Origin: Nordella sp. HKS 07
GTDB lineage: Bacteria; Pseudomonadota; Alphaproteobacteria; Rhizobiales; Aestuariivirgaceae
Direction of reading: 5' to 3'
Assembly: GCF_011046735.1 (NCBI RefSeq)
Contig: NZ_CP049258.1
Coordinates: 4,544,001 to 4,608,000, forward strand
Length of the DNA: 64,000 bases
The position numbers and the translations under genes were made by a program. Below, piece after piece: positions 7,802 to 16,536 of this stretch. Positions within the stretch are counted from its first letter, which is position 1. Each line of letters starts with the position of its first letter. A model generated the notes under the pieces. The model had not been told where the DNA came from. It worked only from the letters and a program-made list of their open reading frames with translations, and did not search any database.

Positions 7802-8842
7802 TCAGCTCACCATCGTGGCGAAGCTCGACGTGAAGCCGGGTCCGAGCGCGCTCAGGAACCGGCGGCCGGTGAAGGGCTTCTTCAGAGCCTCCTTCAGCAC
7901 GAACAGCACGGTCGGCGCCGACATATTGCCGTGATCGGCGAGCACCTGGCGCTCGATCTCGAGCGTGCCCTGATCGAGATGGAAGACCTGCTCGAGTGCC
8001 GCGATCACCTTGGCGCCGCCCGGATGGAAGACGTACTGGCCGATGTCGTCGACGCTCAAACCGTTGCGCCCGAGGAAGCCGTCGGCCGCCGCGCGCAGTT
8101 CCTGGGTGACGAAATCGGGGATGCGCTGCGAGAAGATGGCGCCGAAGCCTTGCGGATCCATGCGCCAGCCCATGATGTCGAGCGTGTCGGGCCAGCTGTG
8201 CTCGCCCGAGTATTCGATGGCGCCGAGCCCGTCCTTCTTCCTGCCCGAGAGCACGCAGGCCGCCGCCCCGTCGCCGAACAGCGCCGTCGCGATGATGTTG
8301 GACTTCGTCATCTCGTCGGGCCGGAAGGCGAGCGTGCAGAGCTCGATGACCACCAGCAGCACATTCGAGGCCGGCGTCTGGGCGAGGCGGGCGGCGAGCG
8401 AGAGCCCGGTGGTGCCACCAGCGCAACCCAGCCCGAAGACCGGGATGCGACTGACATTCTTGTGGAAGCCCATGCCATGCATCACCCGCGCCTCGATCGA
8501 GGGCGTGGCGATGCCGGTGGAGCTCACCGTCACGATCGTATCGATTTCGCCGGGTTCCATGCCGGCTTGCGCCAGGGCTTCGCCGGCGGCCTTGCGGAAG
8601 AGCTCGCTGGCGCCATCGATGAAGGCGTCGGTGCGCTCGGGCCAACCCTGTTCGCTGCGGAACCAGCTATAGGGTCTGACCGACTGCCGTCGCCTGATCC
8701 CGGTATTGGCGAAGACGGGCATCATGCGCTCGAAATCCCGGTGCCGTCCGGCGAAAATTCGCGTCGCTTCCTCGATAACGTCCTCGGTACGCAATTCGAA
8801 GGGGGGACTTGCGGTCGCAACGGCCATCAGCTGGCTGCGCAT
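7802..8842 (-). CDS. Type III polyketide synthase (chalcone/stilbene synthase family)
   Basis: 346 residues from the ATG at 8842, preceded by GAGAGAGG; normal length. The thiolase-fold catalytic triad is complete: Cys140 in VFGLGCAGGT, His273 in FHPGGAKV and Asn306 in DHGNMSAPT. The family condenses malonyl-CoA units on an acyl-CoA starter. The ICMT-type methyltransferase gene follows at once, so the product is probably a methylated alkylpyrone or alkylresorcinol rather than a flavonoid. Starter length cannot be read from the sequence. A perfect palindrome at 8953-8973 lies in the divergent promoter region. An in-frame start at 8914 would add 24 residues with no ribosome site. Confidence 0.9.
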   Translation of the reverse strand: MRSQLMAVATASPPFELRTEDVIEEATRIFAGRHRDFERMMPVFANTGIRRRQSVRPYSWFRSEQGWPERTDAFIDGASELFRKAAGEALAQAGMEPGEIDTIVTVSSTGIATPSIEARVMHGMGFHKNVSRIPVFGLGCAGGTTGLSLAARLAQTPASNVLLVVIELCTLAFRPDEMTKSNIIATALFGDGAAACVLSGRKKDGLGAIEYSGEHSWPDTLDIMGWRMDPQGFGAIFSQRIPDFVTQELRAAADGFLGRNGLSVDDIGQYVFHPGGAKVIAALEQVFHLDQGTLEIERQVLADHGNMSAPTVLFVLKEALKKPFTGRRFLSALGPGFTSSFATMVS

Positions 8843-8952
8843 ATATGCCTCTCTCTCCACAGGTGGGTCAGCGATTCCGTCATACTCTAGCGGAAAGTTT
8901 TGTTGACGCCACATTCCTCATACGCCTGGGGAGCATGGCTTCTTGCGCTATT

Positions 8953-8973
8953 TGTCAAAGTTTAACTTTGACA
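8953..8973. promoter_or_regulatory. Perfect palindrome, candidate operator
   Basis: Arms TGTCAAAGTT and AACTTTGACA are perfectly complementary around a single T. The site lies between the PKS-methyltransferase operon (leftward) and the TSUP exporter gene (start 9004). Size and symmetry fit a dimeric TetR- or MarR-type repressor. No regulator gene is adjacent, so the cognate protein would be encoded elsewhere. Confidence 0.5.
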
Positions 8974-9003
8974 GGAAGCATTTGGAAAATCAGGGTAAAC
9001 CCG

Positions 9004-9765
9004 ATGGGCTGGGAGGAAATAGCGCTATTGTTCGCGGGCGGCGTGGTGGCCGGCTGCATCAACGTGCTCGCCGGCGGGGCGGGTTTCATGACTTTTCCCC
9101 TTCTGGTTGCGGCCGGCATGTCGGAGATCGAAGCCAATGCCTCGAACTTCGTGGCGCTGCTGCCCGCCAATGTGGCGAGCCTCTACGGCTATCGCCATGA
9201 GTTGCGCCGCCCGACTCTGCGCCTGAGACCCAGATTGGCCCTCGCGGGCATCGGCGGCGCCACGGGCTCGCTGGCCCTTCTGGGACTGGGCGAGGCGTCC
9301 TTCCGAACGGCGATCCCCTGGCTGCTCGCCTTTTCGACCGTGTCTTTCGCGCTGGCGCCCACGATCAAGCGCTGGCTCGAGCGGCGACATGACTTCGATG
9401 GCAAGAACTGGATCTGGCTGTCCTTCGTCCTCGAATTCATCGTCTATGTTTATGGCGGCTATTTCGGCCTCGGCATGGGCGTCGTCCTGCTCGCCCTTTA
9501 TTCGATGTTCGGTCATGAGGACATCCATGAGGCGAATTCCATCCGCAACGCCACCATCACCCTCATCACCCTGATCGGCATCGCGCTCTTCGCCCATGCC
9601 GGCGTCATCCGCTGGCTGCCCTCGCTTATCATGATGATGGGAGCGTTCCTCGGCGGCTATTTCATGATCAAGGTCGCGCGCAGCGTGCCGCAGCATTGGG
9701 TGCGCTGGGGTATTCTCGCCTGGAGTGTCAGCCTGACGGCGATTGCATTCTGGCGTTACGGCTAA
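9004..9765 (+). CDS. TSUP family membrane transporter (TauE/SafE)
   Basis: 253 residues, eight or so hydrophobic segments. The TSUP N-terminal motif is seen as LLFAGGVVAGCINVLAGGAGFMTFPLLVAAGM, and the internal repeat as VYGGYFGLGMGVVLLALYSMFG. The family exports or imports small organic or sulfur anions (sulfite, sulfoacetate and similar) across the inner membrane. The specific substrate is not evident. The ATG at 9004 is chosen because the membrane segment begins there. It is divergent from the PKS operon and shares its palindrome region. Its last 38 bases overlap the convergent DMT gene. Confidence 0.85.
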   Translation: MGWEEIALLFAGGVVAGCINVLAGGAGFMTFPLLVAAGMSEIEANASNFVALLPANVASLYGYRHELRRPTLRLRPRLALAGIGGATGSLALLGLGEASFRTAIPWLLAFSTVSFALAPTIKRWLERRHDFDGKNWIWLSFVLEFIVYVYGGYFGLGMGVVLLALYSMFGHEDIHEANSIRNATITLITLIGIALFAHAGVIRWLPSLIMMMGAFLGGYFMIKVARSVPQHWVRWGILAWSVSLTAIAFWRYG

Positions 9766-10618
9766 TTTTCATCTCGCGCAGCAGCGCGTAGATGCCGGAG
9801 GCGACGATGAGGGCGATACCGAGGAAGACCCAACGGTCGGGCATCTCGCCGAAGACGAAAACGCCGGAGATGAGAGCGAAGAGCACCACTGAATAGCGGT
9901 AGATGGCGGTCGACGCGATGTCGCCCATGCGGATGGTGAGCACCATCGAAACATAGCCGATGGTCAGGAAAATACCGCCGCAGAAGAGGATGAGGAGATG
10001 GTGCGGGGTCGGCACGATCCACTCCTCGAAAGGATAGAGCGCCAGCCCGCTCAACATCACGATGACCGAATTGCCGAGCGCCACGATCATCGTCGGCACG
10101 TCGATGGTGAGCTTGCGGGTGATGATGTCGCGCAGCGCCACGGCGACGATGAGGCCGAGCGAGAGGCCATCATAGAAGGTGAAGCTCGACGGAGACGGCT
10201 TCACGATGAAGAGCACGCCCGTGAGGCCGACGAGAATGGCGAGCGTGCGGCGCAAACCCGCCTTCTCGCCGAGGAAGAGGGCGGCGAAGGCGATCACCAG
10301 AAGCGGAACCGCCTGCATGATGGCGGTGAGATTGGCGATCGGCATATGCATGAGGGCGGTGATGAAGAACAATGTGCCGGCCATGTCACTGAGACTGCGG
10401 GCCAGGATGGTGCGCTTGAATGCCTGGGCGGCATGAATGAGGACGCCCTGTTTGAGACAGACGGCGACGATGATCGTCGTGGCCACGATGCCGCGGATGA
10501 GGATGATCTCGCCCACCGGCAGCTGGCCCGCCAGGAGCTTGGTCATCGTATCGCCGGCGGTGAAGCTGGCCATGGCCAGGATCATAAAGAGGCCGGCCTT
10601 GGAGGCAGGTTCGCTCAC
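9728..10618 (-). CDS. DMT-superfamily transporter (two EamA domains)
   Basis: 296 residues, ten predicted transmembrane segments in two EamA repeats. The first runs from about residue 8 (LFMILAMASFTAGDTMTKLLAG) to the GLTGVLFIVKPS hinge, the second from ITRKLTIDVPTMIVALG to FGEMPDRWVFLGIALIVASG. The family moves metabolites or amino acids, usually as exporters. The GTG start overlaps the stop of the penicillin-acylase gene (GTGA), so the two are translationally coupled and could act on the same compound. The 3' end overlaps the TSUP gene on the other strand. Confidence 0.85.
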   Translation of the reverse strand: MSEPASKAGLFMILAMASFTAGDTMTKLLAGQLPVGEIILIRGIVATTIIVAVCLKQGVLIHAAQAFKRTILARSLSDMAGTLFFITALMHMPIANLTAIMQAVPLLVIAFAALFLGEKAGLRRTLAILVGLTGVLFIVKPSPSSFTFYDGLSLGLIVAVALRDIITRKLTIDVPTMIVALGNSVIVMLSGLALYPFEEWIVPTPHHLLILFCGGIFLTIGYVSMVLTIRMGDIASTAIYRYSVVLFALISGVFVFGEMPDRWVFLGIALIVASGIYALLREMKISRNARMQSPSG

Positions 10619-12930
10619 TCGGGATCAAGCTCGATCAGCGTCTCTGCGGCCGCCTCGACCGCTGCCGGGCTGAAGAGCAGAGGCACGTAATCGCCCTTGG
10701 CCCAGGTCGTCGCCAGATCGGCGAAATGCGGCGAGGCGGGATCGCCGGACTGGCCGGGCGTGTTGATGCAGAGACTGTTGTCCCAGTCGCCGACATCCAT
10801 CACCAGACGCACGGAGGCCCCGGCGGTGACCCGCCAGTCGGCGATGCGCGGGCTCGTATGCATCGGCGTCGAGCCGTCGCCGCCCATCTCGTAGGGGCCG
10901 ACGGAGAAGCCTTCTTCGGCGATGGCGGCGACGGGATGGCGGAAGAGCATCTGATGGATCCGTCCCCAGCGCCATTGCGCCGGTTCCGGCCCGAGAAGAC
11001 TCAGGGCCTCGCGCCAGGCCGACAAGAGAGAAGCCTCCAGGACAGCCGTCATCCTGTCCGGCGCGCTCTCCAGCACGCTAAGGATCGCATCGGCGTGGCC
11101 GTTGCCGACCAGATCGCGGTGGCCGCCGAGCCCGGGCGCGCTCGCTTGGATCACGGCGGGCCTCAGATGCTTGAGCCACCACAGGCCGAACAGACCGGCG
11201 GCGGCGCCGTCGGCCTGCATCTCTGCGTTCCAGTCGAGGAGGAGAAGGCGCGCCTGCCGGGCTTCCTCTTCGTGAGGCTGAAGCGGCGCCAGCGCGCGCT
11301 GGAGTCTCAGGGCCGCCAGGGAGCGGATGTCGGTCTGCAGCTTCTGCGAGTCCGCAAGGCCGTGGGTGATGGTCTGGCCGAGAACGTCGCGAATGCGCTC
11401 CGCCCGCGCGCCCTCGGTCCATTCGAAGCCGACGGGCTTGCCGGCATGATCCCAATCCGGCGGCAGGTTGAATTCATTTGCGGTGGCGACGAAGCCTTCA
11501 TCTGGGTCGATCAGCCTCGGCATCTCCTCGCGGCCGAGATGGCCGTTCCAGTCGAAGCCGCCGGCGCCCGGCACCGGCAGCATGCCCGACCAGCCCTTTC
11601 GGCGCGGCACATAACCGGCGGGCGTCCAGGCGATATGGCCGTCCACATCAGCATAGGTCTTGTTGACCGAAGGTGTTTTCCAGCGCGCCAGCGCCTGATC
11701 GAACTCGGCGAAATTACCGGCCCGCATGGTGGAGAGGCTGGCGAGATAGGGGGCAGCACCTGGCTCGGCCCAGACCGAGCGCAGCGCGATGGCGATGTTC
11801 CGGATCGCATCGGTGAAGACGACCGGCCCATGCCGGGTGAAGTAGTGCGTCTGCTCTTGTGCAGGCGCGTTCTTCACCTCGAAGCGCTCGACCCGTTCCA
11901 TCATCCGCTCGAAGCCCGCGCCTGCGCGATAGCGCCGCGGATCATGGGCGTCAGTCTCGCAGACATAGAGATCTTCCTGGTCGGCATCGAAGATGGTGAG
12001 ACCGAACGCGATCCGTTCATTGTGACCGATCGAGATGCCGGGGAGGCACGGCTCGCCGGCACCGATCGCTTCGATGCCGGGGCAGGACAGATGGGCGAGA
12101 TAGCGGATCGAAGGAAGGCTCAGGACGCGATGCGGATCGCTGGCGAGGATCGCCCGGCCAGTCGCCGTCCGTTTGCCGTGGACGGCCCAGCTGTTCGAGC
12201 CTTCCGGGCGATTGTCGCGTGTGACTCCGAAATCATCGAAGCAGGACCAGCGCCAGGCCTCTTCGAGCCGCGCCGCGAGCCGCTCGCGCGCGAAGGTGAC
12301 CGGCGCGCTGGCAAGCCGAAGGAGATCGATGATCTGGCCGGGTATCTGCGCCAGATCGAGCCCGCCCGGATTGTCAGGGGCGAGATCGGGCAGGCGCTCC
12401 TGGCGCAAACGGTCGGCCGCATCCTGCCCCGCCGACAGCAGAACGGCACGGGCGACCTCCGACTGCGCATTCGCGGTGATGCCGTGGCTTCTGATGCGCG
12501 CCACGTCTTCGGGCGCCCAGCGATGAGGGCGGGTGCCCATGAGGGTGAATTCGGGCGGCAATAGCGATTCACCGCGTTCGATGGTGCCGATGAAGGCATT
12601 GATGCCGCCCACGAAGGCGGTGCATATCTCCTGCGCATCTTCGGCATAGGAGCGCCATTCGGCCGCCATATCGCCGCGAAAGACGAAGAGCCGCGCCGCC
12701 TGGTCCTGTGCCAGATATCCCGGTCCGAAATCGGCGGCCAGAATGCCGAGCCCGCGTTTGCGCCACAGATCGATCTGCCACAGCCGGTCACGCGCCACAT
12801 TGAAGCCTTGCGCGAAGAATAGATCAGCCTTGCGGCCGGCCTTGATATGGGGAATGCCCCAGCGGTCGATGAGGATGCGCGCTGGCTCTTGAAGGCCCTT
12901 GAGCTGAAAGCGCATTGTCTTCGTTGTCAC
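10615..12930 (-). CDS. Penicillin acylase family Ntn-hydrolase
   Basis: 771 residues. The S45 family is made as a precursor that cuts itself so that a serine becomes the N-terminal nucleophile of the beta chain. That serine is Ser245 in PEGSNSWAVHG, followed by the typical LASDPHRVLSLPSI and a second conserved block QWRWGRIHQMLF. It hydrolyses amides such as penicillins or acyl-homoserine lactones in known members. Unlike most relatives it has no signal peptide: the protein starts MTTKTMRFQLKGLQEPARI, so it should be cytoplasmic. GTG 12930 is taken as start; ATG 12915 is possible. It is the first gene of a pair with the DMT transporter. Confidence 0.88.
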   Translation of the reverse strand: MTTKTMRFQLKGLQEPARILIDRWGIPHIKAGRKADLFFAQGFNVARDRLWQIDLWRKRGLGILAADFGPGYLAQDQAARLFVFRGDMAAEWRSYAEDAQEICTAFVGGINAFIGTIERGESLLPPEFTLMGTRPHRWAPEDVARIRSHGITANAQSEVARAVLLSAGQDAADRLRQERLPDLAPDNPGGLDLAQIPGQIIDLLRLASAPVTFARERLAARLEEAWRWSCFDDFGVTRDNRPEGSNSWAVHGKRTATGRAILASDPHRVLSLPSIRYLAHLSCPGIEAIGAGEPCLPGISIGHNERIAFGLTIFDADQEDLYVCETDAHDPRRYRAGAGFERMMERVERFEVKNAPAQEQTHYFTRHGPVVFTDAIRNIAIALRSVWAEPGAAPYLASLSTMRAGNFAEFDQALARWKTPSVNKTYADVDGHIAWTPAGYVPRRKGWSGMLPVPGAGGFDWNGHLGREEMPRLIDPDEGFVATANEFNLPPDWDHAGKPVGFEWTEGARAERIRDVLGQTITHGLADSQKLQTDIRSLAALRLQRALAPLQPHEEEARQARLLLLDWNAEMQADGAAAGLFGLWWLKHLRPAVIQASAPGLGGHRDLVGNGHADAILSVLESAPDRMTAVLEASLLSAWREALSLLGPEPAQWRWGRIHQMLFRHPVAAIAEEGFSVGPYEMGGDGSTPMHTSPRIADWRVTAGASVRLVMDVGDWDNSLCINTPGQSGDPASPHFADLATTWAKGDYVPLLFSPAAVEAAAETLIELDPE

Positions 12931-13219
12931 GTTCGGTCACCGTCGCGGATTTTTCGACAATCTGCCGGAAGTTCCCGGTAAAGGACATTCTCAATCGATG
13001 AAAATCGACCGTTTTGTTCGATTTGCAACCGGTGATAGCGGGTGGCATATGGCGACAGCGATTGATCGCGATTGCGGCGGCATGTTTAGTGCGTGCCTGG
13101 AAGCCAGTAGACCATATTGGTACATTGGATCGGAATGTGTCCGCGAGGACAGAGTTTACTGAATGCCGTTGGGAACATCGAATAATCATCGCCCGGGTAA
13201 TACGCCGGCGGGCCTGCAT
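12931..13219. other. Intergenic, no gene seen
   Basis: This holds the promoter region of the acylase gene. I see no convincing reading frame, RNA or repeat. Confidence 0.5.
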
Positions 13220-13603
13220 ATGGGCCTGTCCTGGCTTGGCGGTGTTCTCGTGGCCATCGTTCTGATCTTCCTTTTCAGCACGGAACACTCGGCATTCCCA
13301 AGATCGCAAGTGTCCTCGGGCTTGTCGATCCAGCAGGCCGGGTATCATGTCGCCTCGCAGACGCAGCCCGCGCTTGTCCCTGCGCAAGGCGCCGAGACCT
13401 GTGACAGCGAGGGCGAGGACGAAGGCAGGGGAGACATGGACACGTCCTGCTGTCCCTCCGCCACGTGCTCCGGCCCGGGTATGACGCCAACCGCCGCTGT
13501 CCTGTCCCGCTTGCCGGTCACGGGCTCTTACCGCGACCCGCCGCCTCGCCCCCAAAATCCGTTCGATCAGACGCCTCTCGAGGAACCTCCACGCAACGCA
13601 TAG
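13220..13603 (+). CDS. Possible small Cys-containing membrane or secreted protein
   Basis: 127 residues from the ATG at 13220. A hydrophobic N-terminal segment (MGLSWLGGVLVAIVLIFLF) is followed by a low-complexity part, a cysteine cluster MDTSCCPSATC and a proline-rich end YRDPPPRPQNP. This layout (signal/anchor, CC-x4-C, then PPRP) resembles small uncharacterised proteobacterial proteins often found near metal-handling genes. The ribosome site is weak, and the frame could be chance. No function is assigned. It is separated by 60 bases from the coupled pair that follows. Confidence 0.4.
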   Translation: MGLSWLGGVLVAIVLIFLFSTEHSAFPRSQVSSGLSIQQAGYHVASQTQPALVPAQGAETCDSEGEDEGRGDMDTSCCPSATCSGPGMTPTAAVLSRLPVTGSYRDPPPRPQNPFDQTPLEEPPRNA

Positions 13604-13663
13604 CCGTCGAGGCGCGCGGCGTTTCGTTGCGCGCGGGATCGCTATGTCTTGAGAGGATTTATC

Positions 13664-13753
13664 ATGTCAGATTTTACAGCAACTGAGCGCGCACCGCTTT
13701 GCCCGGGCGGCGCGGCACCACTTGTTCCCGGGACGGCAGGGGAAGGCGCATGA
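13664..13753 (+). CDS. 29-codon ORF coupled to the acyltransferase-like gene
   Basis: It begins ATGTCAGATTTTACAGC with GAGAGGA six bases upstream, a better ribosome site than most genes here. It ends in TGA overlapping the next gene's ATG (ATGA). The peptide is MSDFTATERAPLCPGG... with no known motif. It may be a leader peptide or a translational-coupling device. It could also be the out-of-frame original N-terminus of the next gene. Confidence 0.35.
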   Translation: MSDFTATERAPLCPGGAAPLVPGTAGEGA

Positions 13754-14511
13754 CCGGCAAACTGCCTGATTCCGAAGCGGCACGGATCGTCACACGCGCC
13801 ATGCCGACGGCTGATCGCCGAGCGGTCGGCCTCGCCGACATTATGGCCTTGGGCGTGCTTCTCGCGGGGACGCCTGTCGCGTCTGTCTCGTCCTCCAGCC
13901 AGCTTCGTGCCATGGCGGCACGGGCGGCAAGACTGCTGCCGGCCGGCTTTCGTCAAGAAGCGAGATTGGAGACCTTTGTTGCGTTGGGCGGGTTCTCACC
14001 TGGAGAGGCCGTCGCGCTCCGCCGCCGCCAGCTCGAACACAGGCTGACTTCGCTTGCCTTCTTTATCAAGCAGCTTGTCGCCAAGTCCCCCTATGAGATT
14101 ATTGTGGAGGGCAGAGAGCATGTCGACGAAGCGCTCGCCGGGGGGCGAGGGGCCGTCATATGGATAGCTGACTTCGTATTCGCCAGCGAGGTCGTCCGCC
14201 AGGCGTTTCACGTGCTGGGGCATCCTCTCACGCATATGATCCGCCCGGAGCACGGCTTTTCATCAACTCAAGTCGGTCTGAAATACCTCAACCCCGTACA
14301 CAGGAAGGCGGGCGACCGCTATGTCCGCGAATATGCGTGGCCGTCCCCGGCGGCACCAAGTTTCACGGTAAGCATCGGCAGGCCGTTGACGATGAAGAGT
14401 GCGGACCGCCATTCCGCGATATTGGAGGCAACGAAGGATTTCGTTTCCCAGCTTGCACCCCGCGTCGAAGCTAACCCTGAGCTGTGGCGCGGCTGGCCTT
14501 CGTTGACATGA
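13750..14511 (+). CDS. LpxL/HtrB-like acyltransferase homologue, apparently shortened
   Basis: 253 residues. It resembles the lysophospholipid/lipid A acyltransferase-like group: an N-terminal helical part (ETFVALGGFSPGEAVALRRRQLEH), then GGRGAVIWIADFVFASEVVRQAFHVLGHPLTHM and RPEHGFSSTQVGLKYLNPV. The catalytic H-x4-D/E motif, which should sit at the IWIADF position, is absent. After AGDRYVREYAW the sequence jumps to a terminal SFTVSIGRPLTM, where related proteins carry about another hundred residues. I infer an internal in-frame deletion and probable loss of activity, or a diverged function. Start at 13750 follows GGGGAAGG and overlaps the 29-codon ORF. Confidence 0.55.
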   Translation: MTGKLPDSEAARIVTRAMPTADRRAVGLADIMALGVLLAGTPVASVSSSSQLRAMAARAARLLPAGFRQEARLETFVALGGFSPGEAVALRRRQLEHRLTSLAFFIKQLVAKSPYEIIVEGREHVDEALAGGRGAVIWIADFVFASEVVRQAFHVLGHPLTHMIRPEHGFSSTQVGLKYLNPVHRKAGDRYVREYAWPSPAAPSFTVSIGRPLTMKSADRHSAILEATKDFVSQLAPRVEANPELWRGWPSLT

Positions 14512-14540
14512 GTGAAACCGGGCGGCTGCCCTGATGCGAT

Positions 14541-15572
14541 TCAGCCGCCCGTCACGCTCATATGGCGCGACAAGGCCGGCTTGTTGTGGCGGCGGTCGAT
14601 GATGAAATCATGGCCCTTGGGCTTGCGCGAGATCGCTTCGTCGATCGCGGCATCAAGGAGGTTGTTGTCGTCGGAAGCGCGCAAGGCGGCTCTGAGATCG
14701 GCAGCATCCTCCTGCCCGAGGCACATGAAGAGCGTGCCGGTGCAGGTGAGGCGCACACGGTTGCAGCTCTCGCAGAAATTATGCGTGAGGGGCGTGATGA
14801 ATCCCAGCCGGCCGCCGGTCTCCTTGACCTCGACATAACGCGCCGGCCCGCCGGTCTTGTAAGGAATGTCCGCGAAGGTGAACTGATCCATCAGCTGAGC
14901 ACGCAGCACCGACAGGGGCAGATATTGATCGGTGCGGTCGCCATCGATCTCGCCGAGCGGCATCGTTTCGATCAAGGTGAGGTCCATGCCCTCGCCATGC
15001 GCCCAGCGGATCATCTCCGGGATTTCGTCGTCATTGACGCCCTTGAGGGCCACGGCGTTGATCTTGAGGGCGAGCCCGGCCCGTTGGGCCGCAGCGATGC
15101 CTTCTTTCACCTTCTTGAGATCGCCCCAGCGGGTGATGGCGCGAAACTTCTGTTCGTCCAGCGTGTCGACCGAGACATTGATGCGCCGGACGCCATGTTC
15201 GGCGAGTTCCCCGGCAAAGCGGGCGAGCTGGCTGCCATTGGTGGTCAGCGTCAGTTCCTCGAGCGCGCCCGATTTCACGTGCCGGCCCAGATTTTCGATG
15301 AGCGACATGACATTGCGTCGCACCAGGGGCTCGCCCCCGGTCAGCCTGATCTTGCGCACGCCGCGCCCGATGAAGGCGGCGCAAACCCGCTCCAGTTCCT
15401 CGAGCGTGAGCAGGTCCTTCTTGGGCAGGAAGGTCATGTCCTCCGCCATGCAATAGACACAGCGGAAATCGCAACGGTCGGTCACCGACACCCGCAGATA
15501 GGTTACATGCCGGCCAAAAGGGTCAACCAAAGCCGGCCCGGACGCGATCGGATGTGTGACGGGCGTATTCAT
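14541..15572 (-). CDS. moaA: GTP 3',8-cyclase (molybdenum cofactor synthesis)
   Basis: 343 residues. A radical-SAM enzyme that turns GTP into the first precursor of molybdopterin. The N-terminal cluster motif is [13 protein letters not shown]; the second, substrate-side cluster is built from [33 protein letters not shown] binds SAM. The C-terminus SRHMSVTGG keeps the conserved GG tail that MoaA needs. The ATG at 15572 gives the normal length; the frame continues upstream without family similarity. The cofactor would serve NapA, encoded at 37.6-40.1 kb. Confidence 0.95.
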   Translation of the reverse strand: MNTPVTHPIASGPALVDPFGRHVTYLRVSVTDRCDFRCVYCMAEDMTFLPKKDLLTLEELERVCAAFIGRGVRKIRLTGGEPLVRRNVMSLIENLGRHVKSGALEELTLTTNGSQLARFAGELAEHGVRRINVSVDTLDEQKFRAITRWGDLKKVKEGIAAAQRAGLALKINAVALKGVNDDEIPEMIRWAHGEGMDLTLIETMPLGEIDGDRTDQYLPLSVLRAQLMDQFTFADIPYKTGGPARYVEVKETGGRLGFITPLTHNFCESCNRVRLTCTGTLFMCLGQEDAADLRAALRASDDNNLLDAAIDEAISRKPKGHDFIIDRRHNKPALSRHMSVTGG

Positions 15573-15828
15573 GCCTAAGATGTCGGGCTTTAGCCGGCCG
15601 TCGTCAAGCCCGCCTCCTACCGCACCCTCGATTCGTCCAAGGGTGATCGCGGCGGGGAGGGGGGTGAGACCAGCTATCGGTCGATGGAACTCTCGCACAG
15701 GAAGATTTCCGCCGTCCGAACAAGACCTTGTCAGGAGCCTGAAGGGGTGAGCGCTTTGCGCCTTTACCCGGTCGCAAACCTGGCCATAAGATCGGTTGTC
15801 CGAAGGCATTGGCCGAATCGAGGTTCTG

Positions 15829-16536
15829 ATGCCCGCACGTCGCTTGCTGGCGCTCATTTGCCTGCTGCTTGGCCTCACCTGGGTAACCGGTCCCGGCCGT
15901 ACCCCGCTTTTTGCCCAGCAACCTGAGGTCGATCTGGCGCTCATCCTCGCCATCGACTGCTCCTTCAGTGTCGACGCCAATGAGTTCCGCCTGCAGATGC
16001 AGGGGCTCGGCGAAGCCTTTATGCGCCCCGACGTCAAGGAGGCGATCACCAAGGGGCCGAATGGGCGCATTGCCGTCCTTGCGATGCAATGGTCGGATGA
16101 GGCCAATCAGATGGTGATCATCCCCTGGATGATCATTGCCAGCGACAAGGACGCGGATCGGCTGGGCGCCTCGCTCGTCGAGATTCCGCGACGTCTGGCC
16201 GAAGGCGGCACGTCGATTTCGATGGCGATCGAATATGCCGCCAACCTGTTCCCACAGGCGCCGCCCAGCCTGCGCCATGTGATCGATATTTCCTCCGACG
16301 GGCGCAACAATATCGGCCCTCCGGTCGCTCTCTCGCGCAACAAGGTGGTCAGGATGGGCATCACCATCAACGCGCTGACCATCCTCAACGAATGGCCGAC
16401 GCTCGACAAATATTTCGAGGAGAATGTTGTGGGCGGGCAAGGTAATTTCGTCATTCCGGCGGATGACTATGCTGCCTACACGGAAGCGATCTATAAGAAA
16501 CTCCTGCGCGAAATAACCGGTCCCGGAATCTCCTGA
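15829..16536 (+). CDS. DUF1194 (VWA-like) secreted protein
   Basis: 235 residues. Signal peptide [21 protein letters not shown], then a von Willebrand A-like fold of the DUF1194 type: [24 protein letters not shown] carries a MIDAS-like D-x-S-x-S, and [17 protein letters not shown] and [11 protein letters not shown] follow. These proteins are periplasmic and of unknown role; binding a metal and a partner protein is inferred from the VWA fold. GAGG sits five bases before the ATG. The stop overlaps the start of the next gene (TGATG), placing it first in the run of genes up to 24 kb. Confidence 0.85.
   Translation: MPARRLLALICLLLGLTWVTGPGRTPLFAQQPEVDLALILAIDCSFSVDANEFRLQMQGLGEAFMRPDVKEAITKGPNGRIAVLAMQWSDEANQMVIIPWMIIASDKDADRLGASLVEIPRRLAEGGTSISMAIEYAANLFPQAPPSLRHVIDISSDGRNNIGPPVALSRNKVVRMGITINALTILNEWPTLDKYFEENVVGGQGNFVIPADDYAAYTEAIYKKLLREITGPGIS

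Noticed and set aside
10726-12564. A 612-codon open frame on the plus strand opposite the penicillin acylase
   Set aside because: It is an antisense shadow of a well-supported gene in high-GC DNA; it has no family motifs and no ribosome site.
12824-13555. A 243-codon minus-strand frame upstream of the acylase
   Set aside because: Low-complexity Arg-rich translation, crossing the acylase promoter and start; no ribosome site or motif.
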